Part shown: piece by piece, positions 15,696 through 23,955 of the stretch
Position numbering within the stretch: the stretch's first letter is position 1
How the letters are laid out: each line of letters starts with the position of its first letter
Source: Candidatus Methanomethylophilaceae archaeon
GTDB taxonomy: Archaea; Thermoplasmatota; Thermoplasmata; Methanomassiliicoccales; Methanomethylophilaceae
Direction: 5' to 3'
Assembly (NCBI GenBank): GCA_017935945.1
Contig: JAGBGN010000100.1
Coordinates: forward strand, 1-33,788
Length of the DNA: 33,788 nucleotides
Made by a program: the position numbers and the translations under genes
The notes under the pieces: generated by a model
Told to the model about the DNA's origin: nothing
Databases searched by the model: none
The model's input: only the letters and a program-made list of their open reading frames with translations

Positions 15696-16664
15696 ATGGG
15701 ATTCATTGACGACGAGATCGAGAAACTTAGACTCAGATGCATAGGTTGCGGCAAATGCAGCAACTACTGCCCTTCCCTGAAACACGGCGGATGCGACCCC
15801 ATGGAGATCATGATGGGGAACGATGATGATGTCCTCGAGTGCATCAGCTGTGGCAACTGCTCCAAGATATGCAGGAGATCCGACCCGTTCAGGGTCATGC
15901 AGGACCTGATATGCCTCAGACGCGAGATGCATCTCCCCCAGCACTTCCATGAAACGGGACTCGTCGTACCCATGGAGGGCCACCCCTCCCGCGAGGAACT
16001 CAACACCGAATGGGATGAGGATGGAGATGTGTGCATCATGCCCGGTTGCATCGCGAAGGCCAAGTACCCGTTCCTGGAGCATGCCGCTGCGATGGCCGTC
16101 AAGGCCGTAGGTGGGAGATGCTCCGAACTCAAGGGATTCAAGTGCTGCACCCATCCGATACCGTTCAGGGAACTCCTCGGTACGGAGAGACGTGCCTACA
16201 AGCAGGATACAGGCAGGGCAGCGGGCGACAAGAAGATCGTCACCCTCTGCGGCGGATGCAGCGAGGAGCTTATCGAAGGTGATGTGGATGCGATCCACAT
16301 AATCCCCTACCTGCACGAACGCATCGATTCACTTCCGAGATTCGAGAACGGCCCCCGTGTAGCCATCCAACCAGGATGCTCCGCATGGGAGTTCCGCAAG
16401 GAGATGACAGCGATCATCGAAGCCATGGGCTGCAAACCGATGGGCAACAAGATGGGATGCTGTGGGAAGAACGTCCGCGTGTCCGAACCCCTGATGGAGG
16501 AACGCGAGGCGGAATGCGCGGGAGCGGACTACGTGATCGTCGCATGCCCCATGTGCTTCCAGAAGTACGACAGCTACCCCGATGGCGTACCGGTACTGCA
16601 TATCGCGGAACTGGTGGCCATGGCTGCCGGTGACGACTCCACACTGAAGTACCACAGGAACTGA
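15696..16664 (+). CDS. HdrD-like iron-sulfur protein (CCG domains)
   Basis: A 322-residue soluble protein. It has two [4Fe-4S] ferredoxin motifs at the N-terminus: Cys15, 18, 21 and 25 (CIGCGKCSNYC), and Cys49, 52, 55 and 59 (CISCGNCSKIC). These are followed by two CCG-type domains. The first has CIMPGC, KCCTHP and CGGC; the second has QPGCS, GCCGK and CPMC. This is the layout of HdrD or fused HdrC-HdrB, which reduces the heterodisulfide CoM-S-S-CoB. The protein is somewhat shorter than typical HdrD (about 400), and no membrane partner HdrE is next to it, so it could instead be a related thiol or electron-transfer protein. It begins 4 bases after mevalonate kinase, so the two are cotranscribed. 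Family assignment is good; substrate is not proven. Confidence 0.78.
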   Translation: MGFIDDEIEKLRLRCIGCGKCSNYCPSLKHGGCDPMEIMMGNDDDVLECISCGNCSKICRRSDPFRVMQDLICLRREMHLPQHFHETGLVVPMEGHPSREELNTEWDEDGDVCIMPGCIAKAKYPFLEHAAAMAVKAVGGRCSELKGFKCCTHPIPFRELLGTERRAYKQDTGRAAGDKKIVTLCGGCSEELIEGDVDAIHIIPYLHERIDSLPRFENGPRVAIQPGCSAWEFRKEMTAIIEAMGCKPMGNKMGCCGKNVRVSEPLMEEREAECAGADYVIVACPMCFQKYDSYPDGVPVLHIAELVAMAAGDDSTLKYHRN

Positions 16665-16774
16665 GGTCGTTCGGACATATTGAGTATTCTCCCTTCAGCG
16701 GACGCTATGAAGAACCGATGATGGGTCCGCACAGAGGTACTTGAAAGCAGAGTGAAAACGGAAAAAATGTTTCA

Positions 16775-16794
16775 GCGGGGGATGTGTCCCCCGC
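16775..16794. terminator. Bidirectional hairpin terminator between convergent genes
   Basis: GCGGGGGA (16775-16782) and TCCCCCGC (16787-16794) form a perfect stem with a TGTG loop. On the plus strand GTTTTAG follows it. On the minus strand the hairpin is followed a few bases later by a six-T run (the complement of GAAAAAATG). It lies between the HdrD-like gene and the reductase gene and can end both transcripts. Elsewhere in 16665-16803 I see nothing. Confidence 0.75.
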
Positions 16795-16803
16795 GTTTTA
16801 GTT

Positions 16804-17994
16804 TCAGATGAGGTCCTCGAATCCCTCGACGACCTGGGGGAACTTCTCCTTCACAGCCTTCAGCAGGTTGTAGACGGTGACGTTCTTGAGGTCGGCGGTG
16901 GAGATCATCTTGATGAGCTGGTCGATGGTCTCGTCGTCCAGGGTGGCGAGCTTCTCCTTGGCCATGAAGTTCCTGAAGAGCTTGTCCTCCATCCTGTCGC
17001 GCCACATCTTCTCGTATGCCATGAGGGCCTTCTTGGAGAAGTCTCCGGTCTTGGCACACTCCGTGAGCACCTTTCCAGCGTACATTCCGGTCCTGCATGC
17101 GTGGCAGATTCCTCCGCCGGTGATGGGGTCGATGATCCTTGCTGCATCTCCGACGAGGATGATGTTGTCATCGACTGCACAGTCGAGTCCGGGGCATGTG
17201 GACACGAATCCACCCATGATCTCGAGGATCTGTCCCTTCTCGAACCTGGGGTCCTCTGCGATGAACTTGTCGAGGTAGTACTTGGCGTCGGCACCCTTGG
17301 TGCAGAGCTGTCCTGCGACACCGATTCCGACGTTGGCGACCCCGTTGCCCTTGGGGAAGACCCATACGTATCCTCCAGGTGCGACGGATCCGATGACGAA
17401 CTCGCAGTAGTCGGGTGCGACATCGATGTTGCACATCCTGTACTGGATACAGGAGTCGATATCGGAGAGCTTGAGGTTGGTGTCGATACCTGCCCACCTT
17501 GCGACCTGACACTCGTATCCGTCTGCTGCGACGACACACTTGGCGCGGATCTCGATCTCCTCTCCGAGGGACTTTGCCTTGATACCGACGATCTTGCCCT
17601 CCTCGCGGATGATTCCGATACAGGAGGTACGCATCATGATCTTGGCGCCTGCCTCGGCTGCATCCTTTGCGAGGGCCTTGTCGAAGAGATGCCTCTCGAG
17701 GACGTATCCGACCTCTGCACCGGCCTTGGACTCGTCGAGCTGGAAGGATGTTCCCTGAGGGGACTTGATGATCGCACCCTTCATATCGGCGCGAATCCAG
17801 GTGGGGTCCGCCTTGATGCCGACCTCGTCCAGCCAGGACTTGGAGACTCCCTCGGCGCACCTGAGGGGTGCACCGATCTCGGCCTTCTTCTCGATGAGGA
17901 TGGTGTCGAGACCTCCCTCTGCACAGTACTTTGCTGCCATGCTTCCGCCGGGGCCTGCTCCGACCACGACGACGTCACACTGAATGGTCCTCAT
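16804..17994 (-). CDS. Geranylgeranyl reductase family flavoprotein
   Basis: A 396-residue FAD enzyme that saturates the isoprenoid chains of archaeal membrane lipids. An N-terminal Rossmann motif VVVVGAGPGGS (about 8-18) binds FAD; ILIEKK then marks the ribose-binding acidic residue. Other family motifs are GAPLRCAEGVS (about 42-52), VVAADGYECQVARWAG, and a second FAD segment ILVGDAARIIDPITGGGI towards the C-terminus. The substrate is probably digeranylgeranylglycerophospholipid or free geranylgeranyl groups. A small ferredoxin gene lies 5 bases upstream; a ferredoxin is a known electron donor for the Methanosarcina acetivorans enzyme. The start at 17994 follows GGAGTGA, and the open frame further upstream lies over the ferredoxin gene. 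Confidence 0.92.
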   Translation of the reverse strand: MRTIQCDVVVVGAGPGGSMAAKYCAEGGLDTILIEKKAEIGAPLRCAEGVSKSWLDEVGIKADPTWIRADMKGAIIKSPQGTSFQLDESKAGAEVGYVLERHLFDKALAKDAAEAGAKIMMRTSCIGIIREEGKIVGIKAKSLGEEIEIRAKCVVAADGYECQVARWAGIDTNLKLSDIDSCIQYRMCNIDVAPDYCEFVIGSVAPGGYVWVFPKGNGVANVGIGVAGQLCTKGADAKYYLDKFIAEDPRFEKGQILEIMGGFVSTCPGLDCAVDDNIILVGDAARIIDPITGGGICHACRTGMYAGKVLTECAKTGDFSKKALMAYEKMWRDRMEDKLFRNFMAKEKLATLDDETIDQLIKMISTADLKNVTVYNLLKAVKEKFPQVVEGFEDLI

Positions 17995-17999
17995 AACGG

Positions 18000-18164
18000 T
18001 CACTCCATGGAAAGTGCGGCGACGGGACAGAGCTTGACACATCTTCCGCAGTTGATACAGTCGCTGTTGAACTCCAGAACGTAATCGTTCAGGAATATGG
18101 CGTTCTTGGGGCAGGAGCCCACACATCCTCCGCAGTGGAGGCACTTGTCGAAATCGACCTTCAT
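18000..18164 (-). CDS. 2[4Fe-4S] ferredoxin
   Basis: A 54-residue protein with the eight cysteines of a bacterial-type ferredoxin: Cys8, 11, 14 and 18 (CLHCGGCVGSC) and Cys36, 39, 42 and 46 (CINCGRCVKLC), each set followed by Pro. It carries electrons in the cytoplasm. It sits 5 bases after the tetraether synthase-like gene and 5 bases before the geranylgeranyl reductase. The stop/Shine-Dalgarno overlaps (GGAGTGA) suggest coupled translation. The likely job is to supply low-potential electrons to the reductase and perhaps to the radical SAM enzyme. It is too short to be found easily among the longer overlapping frames. Confidence 0.93.
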   Translation of the reverse strand: MKVDFDKCLHCGGCVGSCPKNAIFLNDYVLEFNSDCINCGRCVKLCPVAALSME

Positions 18165-18169
18165 TTTAC

Positions 18170-19810
18170 TCACTCCTTGCTGGGTGCGTCCCCTCTCTGA
18201 TCCTCGGGGACGATGAGGGCCTCTTCCAATGCCTTGGCACCCTCCTTGTTCTTCTCCTTCCACTCTGCAAGAGGTACGGAGAACTTCTCCTCCACGCCCC
18301 TGCGGAACTCGGGTCCGCTGTTGTATGCGCAGAAGGGTATGATCCTGAGATCGGGTGTGACGTAGTGGACACCACAGCGCCTGACCCTCTCTATGTCGTA
18401 GTTGAAACTGTCCTGGAAGTGCATTCCGCTGATCAGCATCATCTTCCAAGAGAAGCTTGCGAGTGCATCCTTGGACTTGTTGCTCATGACGTCCTTGATC
18501 ATGGTGACGAACTTCATCTTGGTGAGTCCCTCGGGCATCTTACTCTCATCGACGCACTTGTTCAGCAGCTTGATCAGCTTGGTGACGTACAGCTTCTTGA
18601 ACATGGCCTTGTCGGCCTTGTCCGCGATCTCGTCGAGACCTGCGGAGAACGCCTCCACATCGACGAACCTGGGGAAGGGCACGACATTGCCCTTGTCGTC
18701 CTGGAACAGGTATGTTGCGATACCGCAGTGGGGGTGTGTTGTGAATGTTACCTTGTTCTCTCCGAGGATGATCGATGCGAACTTGGAGATGGGTGCAACG
18801 ACGGGGACGGGGTACCAGTCATCCGCTGTCGTGTATCCTGTCTGTTCGCTAACGCACCTCACGAGGTCGGGGAGTGTGAACCTTCCCTCGGAGACCTCCT
18901 CCCTGGTGACCCTGCCGGTGAATGCGACGGGCTGGAAGTTGATTCCCCTGACGACATCGGAGTTCTCGAATGCGAATTTGATCATGTCGCCGATCTGATG
19001 GTCGTTGAGTCCCTTGACAACGGTGGGGACCAGGACGATGGACGGGCTCTTGAGTCCCTCCTCGACGAGCTTCCTACAGTTCTCGATGACCTTGAGCTTG
19101 GTCTCGAACATCTTCCTGTCCCTAGCCTGGAGGTAGATGTCATCGGACACTCCGTCGAAGGAGAGGTAGATGGTGTTCAGGCCTGCCATCTTGGCTGCCT
19201 TGAGCTTCTCGTACTTCCTGAACTCGAGACCGTTGGTGGCCACCTGGACCTGTGCGAACTTGAGTGCCTTTGCATCCGCGATGATGTCCACGAACCTGGG
19301 GTGGATGGTGGGCTCTCCTCCGGCGAACTGCACGGCCGTGTTCTTGATGGGTGTGGTGCTCCTGAGTGTGACGAGCATCTCGTGGACCTCCTCGAAGGAG
19401 GGCTCGTAGACGTATCCCTGGTCGTTCGCGTTGGCGAAACAGATGGGACAGTTCATGTTGCACCTGTTGGTGAGGTCGACGTTTGCGATGGCCGTACAGG
19501 ACAGGAGGTCGAACCTCTGTCCGTCAATGACCATGTTGATGGTGTCGTCCCCATCTGTGATGGTACGATCCATTGCGTTGTGGAGTCCGATTCCATCGTA
19601 TGCATACTTCTCGGCTCTGAGGTACATATCCACATCGGACCAGTAGACATCGCTGTAGAATCCATGCTCGGGGCAGGTCTTCTCGATGAGGACCTTGCCG
19701 TCCTTTGCGACGATGTCGGCTTCGATAATCTTACCGCAGTCCGGGCAGAGGGACTTGGTCTTCTTGGGGAGACCTTTCCCTGCCGTATACTTAACTGAAG
19801 TTGCTGTCAT
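18170..19810 (-). CDS. tes: Radical SAM protein of the tetraether lipid synthase (Tes) type
   Basis: A 546-residue radical SAM enzyme. The cluster motif is CNMNCPIC (Cys117, 121 and 124, C-x3-C-x2-C), and GGEP at about 164-167 binds the methionine of SAM. Ahead of it are Cys22, Cys25 and Cys46 (CPDCGK, CPEHG), and further cysteines lie towards the C-terminus (RRCGVHYV, IPFCAYN). This order resembles Methanocaldococcus jannaschii MJ0619 and its relatives. MJ0619 was shown to be Tes, which joins the phytanyl chain ends of two diether lipids to make GDGT tetraethers. The surrounding operon (ferredoxin, geranylgeranyl reductase) agrees with a lipid role. Related COG1964 proteins can have other functions, so this is likely but not certain. 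A TATA box stands about 30 bases upstream. Confidence 0.8.
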   Translation of the reverse strand: MTATSVKYTAGKGLPKKTKSLCPDCGKIIEADIVAKDGKVLIEKTCPEHGFYSDVYWSDVDMYLRAEKYAYDGIGLHNAMDRTITDGDDTINMVIDGQRFDLLSCTAIANVDLTNRCNMNCPICFANANDQGYVYEPSFEEVHEMLVTLRSTTPIKNTAVQFAGGEPTIHPRFVDIIADAKALKFAQVQVATNGLEFRKYEKLKAAKMAGLNTIYLSFDGVSDDIYLQARDRKMFETKLKVIENCRKLVEEGLKSPSIVLVPTVVKGLNDHQIGDMIKFAFENSDVVRGINFQPVAFTGRVTREEVSEGRFTLPDLVRCVSEQTGYTTADDWYPVPVVAPISKFASIILGENKVTFTTHPHCGIATYLFQDDKGNVVPFPRFVDVEAFSAGLDEIADKADKAMFKKLYVTKLIKLLNKCVDESKMPEGLTKMKFVTMIKDVMSNKSKDALASFSWKMMLISGMHFQDSFNYDIERVRRCGVHYVTPDLRIIPFCAYNSGPEFRRGVEEKFSVPLAEWKEKNKEGAKALEEALIVPEDQRGDAPSKE

Positions 19811-19836
19811 GGTACCTGTTCGTGGATTGGGCTCAT

Positions 19837-19848
19837 CCTATAAAAAGG
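19837..19848 (-). promoter_or_regulatory. TATA box of the tes-ferredoxin-reductase operon
   Basis: On the minus strand this reads CCTTTTTATAGG, centred about 32 bases upstream of ATG 19810, so the leader is only a few bases. Confidence 0.6.
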
Positions 19849-19863
19849 AAAACGGGAGAAAAC

Positions 19864-19877
19864 GCGTGCGCGCACGC
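19864..19877. promoter_or_regulatory. Perfect 14-base palindrome between divergent promoters
   Basis: GCGTGCGCGCACGC is a gapless palindrome lying between the leftward TATA box (19837-19848) and the rightward one (19928-19937). Position and symmetry suit a dimeric regulator, but no regulator is identified. Confidence 0.4.
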
Positions 19878-19927
19878 AGTAATAGGGCGTGTCGATGAGG
19901 ACGGTGACTGTTACCGCAACATCCCGT

Positions 19928-19937
19928 GGTTATATCC
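19928..19937 (+). promoter_or_regulatory. Putative TATA box of the large lamin-tail protein gene
   Basis: GGTTATATCC is centred about 27 bases upstream of ATG 19959, and so favours 19959 as a leaderless start. Confidence 0.5.
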
Positions 19938-19958
19938 TCGCATCTGGACACCCATGGC

Positions 19959-22900
19959 ATGAAGGTCGGGAGAGGTGGCGGGATGCCATTCGCAGTCATA
20001 GGCGTGACACTCCTGTTGTTGTCCGCCGGATTCGTCATGGTCGTCATGGAGAACGAACGTGCCTCACGTGGAACGGAGAGGATTGCCGAGGAGATCGGTG
20101 CGATGGACCTCGCGGCCGAATCGGCAACGGCTCACGTGAACAGGGGCCTGGGGGAGAGGATCCGGATGATCTCGACCGACGATGACCTGGGCGACATGGA
20201 ATCCCGCCTGAGTGATTTCCCGGGGGATGTGGACAGATGGTTGGACAATCAGTTCCCACTCACGGACCACGGCATCAGGATCGAACTGAGGGGGCATTCG
20301 GTGGAGATGGTGACAGAAAATATGTCCATCTCCGAGGAGGACGGGTACTCGCCCACCTACCTCAGAGCCGTGGGTACGGTGGATGTCACCATGAGGTCGG
20401 ACAACGGTGTGGCGGAGAGGACCCTGCGTGTATCCACCGATGGTAGCTACACCCTCCCACTCCTTGCCGACAGGTCGTCCCTTTTCGAGTCGATGGTGGG
20501 CGGCGACGGCATCTCGATCGAGGAGATGATCGAATACCAATTGACCAGTCTGGCACAGTACCGCGTGCTCAACGGGTACGGGGCCCTGACGGAGTACGGG
20601 ACCATGGGTTCCAGGTCCATCATAACGGACGAGGATGTGGAGACGGCCTACTCGAATGCCCTGTCGGCAATCGGTCTCATCAGCTTCAGGGACGGTGGAA
20701 ACGACGCGTTCGATACAGGTCCCACGGACCTTTCGGACATGATCCTGGATGATGGGGACGGCACTCTGGAGGTGGACCTCTCGGCAGTGTTCGCACAGTC
20801 CACCATATCCGTCCTGGACGAGATGGCACTGAGGTGGTTCGGATACCTGCTGGCATATGAGCTGATAGAGGACGCGGACAGGGACAGGGACGCCCTCAGG
20901 CTGTTGGACGACATCATCGTGTCATTCCTCAAGGGGGAGAGCGTGCTCGGTGCCATGTCCTACATCGAGGACGTCATGGAATCCAGGGGTGTGGATGAAT
21001 CGACCTACCGCTACCCGGGATCGGGGACGACGACCGCACAGTTCGATGGTGTGATGATAACCGTGTCGAATCCGGTCTCGGACCTATTCGATGAAGGCTG
21101 GATCCGCCATTTCAAAGCCGACTACTACAGGATGAACAACCAGTACATGGAACAGCTCACATCCATCCTGAACACCGCTGCGGTCATGCTTTCCGAGAGA
21201 AGGGGACTCGGAACAGTCGTCGTGGAGGTGGACCCCCATGATGGGGAGACCGCCCTGGAGGCCGTCATGGATGCCGTAGAGGGTGCATTCTCCGGATACC
21301 GCTCGGCACTGCACGATGCCTTGCACGAATCCATACTGGACCATGAGGTGTACGACCCATTCTATGCGGCGATCGCCGATTCGATCGAGGAACACTCCGA
21401 GGACCTGGTGGATGAATCGGCATTCATGTCGTCCCTGCGTCATGAACTGGAATCGGCCTTCGGCGGTACGGACGTGGATGTGGATTCCCTGATGGCCTCC
21501 CCGACGGCGACCCGCATGCTGGAGGCGTACCGTCACAACGTCCTCTCCTCCCTCGACGTCTACGAGTCTATGCGCTGGATCCCCGGAGGCGGACAATCGC
21601 TACTGGACAGGATCCTCGCACGTACGCTATCTGCCATGCTGGATGCCACCAGCATACCTGAACTCGCGGAGGACAGGACCATATCCATGTGCATGGAGAT
21701 CCTGGATCTCGGCGATACCAATCCGGGATACGGGATGGAGGTGCTGCCGACCTCGTCCGCATTCACGGTGACGGACGAATACGGGAACTCCATGACGGAG
21801 AGGGTTCACCTAACCATCGATCGCAGTGACCCGATCGTCATCGGCCCCAGGGTGGACCGGGACAGATGCACACACATGACGGGTTTCAAGGAATCCACGG
21901 GGGCTGCGTTCACCACAGTGTTCTCGGTGTCGCTCGAGGACGAGATCCGCTACTCCCTCATCGGAAGAGGTGCGCTTTCCGATGCCATGGGCAGGGATTC
22001 ATCAAGGATGTCGTCGGCCGTGCATGTCGACATGGATGTCGACGTGGTGGTGGTCAGCGGGTGGCCCCTGACGGGCATCCCATACAGTGCCAGCAACGAC
22101 GTGATCGATGATGTGTCCGATGTCCTGATGGATGTCCTGGAGCCTATCATCGAGCCCCTCATGGAGGTCATGGAGGCACTGCGCAACATGCTGTCACCCA
22201 TTGCCGAACACATAGTCCGTGCAGGGTCGATGGTCGCCGACCAGGTGGTCCGTATATACGAATCACTGATGGACCCACTTACGGAGATCACGGACTGGAT
22301 ATGGTCCAACCTCGATGAGGTCCTGGGGAACGCCACGCTCAGGGTCCTGTTCTCGGTGGACCTGGGTTCCCAGAGGATCTCGTTCGGGTTCCTCGGTTAC
22401 ACCCTCACCATAGAGGGGGACCTGATGAGCCTGAACTCCGGTACGAAGACCCTGCTTTCGGTCACCATCTCCGGACCGTTCCACGACATGATGCTGACGG
22501 CCGGGATCACCGTGAAGACCAAGGACGACCTCGGGTCGATCTCCGCCGAGGGGCTCATAATCACGGGAAACGGGAAGGTCCAAGGCGATGATTGGTACGT
22601 GAACATGAAACTGGACCCGCTGATGAAGGGCAGCAGGTACCTTGTAGCGGTGAACGGTGATGTGCATGGAACGGACTTCTCGGTGACCGCCCCCGACCTG
22701 GAGGAGTACCATGAGATGGGTCTGACGCTCAGCGACATACCGGGCGTGGGGGAGGTCCTCGGAAACATCCCGCTACCGGTACCGGGGATGAAGGGGAATG
22801 TCGATGCAGGGTTCAACCTGAAGTACTCCACACCGATGGTCACGGGATTGATCATCAACGAGATGGAGACCAACCCTCCGGGCGAGGACCGCGGGAGGGA

Positions 22901-23894
22901 ATGGGTGGAGCTGTTCAACGGCACCAGGTCGCCCATCGACCTGGACGGTTACACCCTCGTGGCAGGTTCCGATTGGAGGACCAAGGTCATGGATCTCTCG
23001 GGTACGATCGATGCGGGAGGGTATGCGGTCTTCCACATGGATGGTTTCCAACTGGTCAACGACAGCGGCAAGTATACCAAGAACGGCGAGAAGGTCACCC
23101 TCAAGGACCCGGACGGCGAGGTCGTGGACAGGACCCCCACGGTGAGGGACACCTCCGATGACGGAGACTCGTGGCAGAGGGCCTTCGACCGTTCCACCGA
23201 GTGGGTGTTCAGGGAATCGAGCGAGGAGAGGTCCAACGGGGGGTCGGTGGTCCACAACATCCTCCCGGGATCGGCATTGAAGGACCTGGTATGGAGGGCC
23301 GTGGAGGAATCCTTCGACGACGTGGGATCCATCACGGACACCGAATCCCTGGGGAGGTTCCTGGAATCCCTTGTAAAGCACACACTGGACAACCTCATCG
23401 ACAGGATAAGCGGCCAGATAGTGGAGGCTTCCGTGTTCGCATCACTCGATGTCCAGGACCTGACCGGGACTGGTTCCACCGGGCTGCGGGTGGCCCTGCG
23501 CACTGACTCCGAACTGGCCGGGGATGTCATGCGCTACCTGGCTGGACAGTTACAGTCGGTCCTACTGGGGATGTCCAACCCCTACTCCATCGACCCCATG
23601 GGGATGTTCACGGAGAACATAGACCTGGAGGTCCAGTACCATGCGGAGGTCGGATTCCCGGGGATCCTGTCGAAGGGTGTGCCGGACCTCCCCTCCATGG
23701 ACCTCGGTGTGGTCTTCAGGACCAACCTGGCATCGATAGGGAGGGTCATCGGGGACGACGTCGGGAGACCCGAGACCGAGTTCGGGATACGCGCCATAGA
23801 CTGTCCGTCTGCTGTGGTCCCACAGAGGTTGAAGATGGACGAGAACATGGAGAGGGACCTGTGGCTCATCAGGGTGACCGTGTCCCCACCCTAA
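19959..23894 (+). CDS. Large secreted or membrane-anchored protein with a lamin-tail domain
   Basis: A 1311-residue protein. A short basic N-terminus is followed by one hydrophobic helix, about residues 9-30 (MPFAVIGVTLLLLSAGFVMV), so the rest probably faces outward. The long middle part is rich in Asp, Glu, Ser and Met, with helical stretches and amphipathic repeats such as DVLMDVLEPIIEPLMEVM; I recognise no domain there. At about 963-1090 there is a lamin-tail-like immunoglobulin fold: INEMETNPPG, then EWVELFNG, LDGYTLVAG, IDAGGYAVFHMDG, and KVTLKDPDGEVVD. A further 220 residues follow.

Lamin-tail domains occur in many secreted prokaryotic proteins. N-terminal segments of this kind are seen in archaeal pilus- and secretion-associated proteins. 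Function is unknown. The gene is alone, divergent from the lipid operon, with a TATA box about 27 bases before the start. Confidence 0.8.
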   Translation: MKVGRGGGMPFAVIGVTLLLLSAGFVMVVMENERASRGTERIAEEIGAMDLAAESATAHVNRGLGERIRMISTDDDLGDMESRLSDFPGDVDRWLDNQFPLTDHGIRIELRGHSVEMVTENMSISEEDGYSPTYLRAVGTVDVTMRSDNGVAERTLRVSTDGSYTLPLLADRSSLFESMVGGDGISIEEMIEYQLTSLAQYRVLNGYGALTEYGTMGSRSIITDEDVETAYSNALSAIGLISFRDGGNDAFDTGPTDLSDMILDDGDGTLEVDLSAVFAQSTISVLDEMALRWFGYLLAYELIEDADRDRDALRLLDDIIVSFLKGESVLGAMSYIEDVMESRGVDESTYRYPGSGTTTAQFDGVMITVSNPVSDLFDEGWIRHFKADYYRMNNQYMEQLTSILNTAAVMLSERRGLGTVVVEVDPHDGETALEAVMDAVEGAFSGYRSALHDALHESILDHEVYDPFYAAIADSIEEHSEDLVDESAFMSSLRHELESAFGGTDVDVDSLMASPTATRMLEAYRHNVLSSLDVYESMRWIPGGGQSLLDRILARTLSAMLDATSIPELAEDRTISMCMEILDLGDTNPGYGMEVLPTSSAFTVTDEYGNSMTERVHLTIDRSDPIVIGPRVDRDRCTHMTGFKESTGAAFTTVFSVSLEDEIRYSLIGRGALSDAMGRDSSRMSSAVHVDMDVDVVVVSGWPLTGIPYSASNDVIDDVSDVLMDVLEPIIEPLMEVMEALRNMLSPIAEHIVRAGSMVADQVVRIYESLMDPLTEITDWIWSNLDEVLGNATLRVLFSVDLGSQRISFGFLGYTLTIEGDLMSLNSGTKTLLSVTISGPFHDMMLTAGITVKTKDDLGSISAEGLIITGNGKVQGDDWYVNMKLDPLMKGSRYLVAVNGDVHGTDFSVTAPDLEEYHEMGLTLSDIPGVGEVLGNIPLPVPGMKGNVDAGFNLKYSTPMVTGLIINEMETNPPGEDRGREWVELFNGTRSPIDLDGYTLVAGSDWRTKVMDLSGTIDAGGYAVFHMDGFQLVNDSGKYTKNGEKVTLKDPDGEVVDRTPTVRDTSDDGDSWQRAFDRSTEWVFRESSEERSNGGSVVHNILPGSALKDLVWRAVEESFDDVGSITDTESLGRFLESLVKHTLDNLIDRISGQIVEASVFASLDVQDLTGTGSTGLRVALRTDSELAGDVMRYLAGQLQSVLLGMSNPYSIDPMGMFTENIDLEVQYHAEVGFPGILSKGVPDLPSMDLGVVFRTNLASIGRVIGDDVGRPETEFGIRAIDCPSAVVPQRLKMDENMERDLWLIRVTVSPP

Positions 23895-23897
23895 AGG

Positions 23898-23923
23898 CAC
23901 GCGCGTGTTGTACCTCTTTTTTT
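23898..23923 (+). terminator. Palindrome and T-run after the large gene
   Basis: CACGCGCGTG (23898-23907) is a gapless palindrome 3 bases after the stop and is followed by CCTC and a seven-T run (23917-23923). The T-run suits archaeal termination. It shares bases with the TATA box of the next gene. Confidence 0.4.
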
Positions 23924-23928
23924 ATAAG
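23920..23928 (+). promoter_or_regulatory. TATA box of the NOG1-polymerase D operon
   Basis: TTTTATAAG is centred about 32 bases upstream of ATG 23956 and about 23 bases upstream of ATG 23947. The usual spacing favours 23956 as the start. Confidence 0.5.
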
Positions 23929-23955
23929 AGGAGTCGATGTGGTTTCATGGCCGGA

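Noticed and set aside
17101-18084. Long open frame opposite the geranylgeranyl reductase (plus strand, 327 codons)
   Set aside because: It is a shadow of GC-biased codons in the real gene. Its product is a Asp/Leu/Val-rich string with no motif, while the opposite strand gives clear FAD motifs.
18365-19798. Open frame of 477 codons opposite the radical SAM gene
   Set aside because: Low-complexity composition (Leu, Glu, Asp, Val) without domains, whereas the minus strand encodes cluster and SAM motifs.
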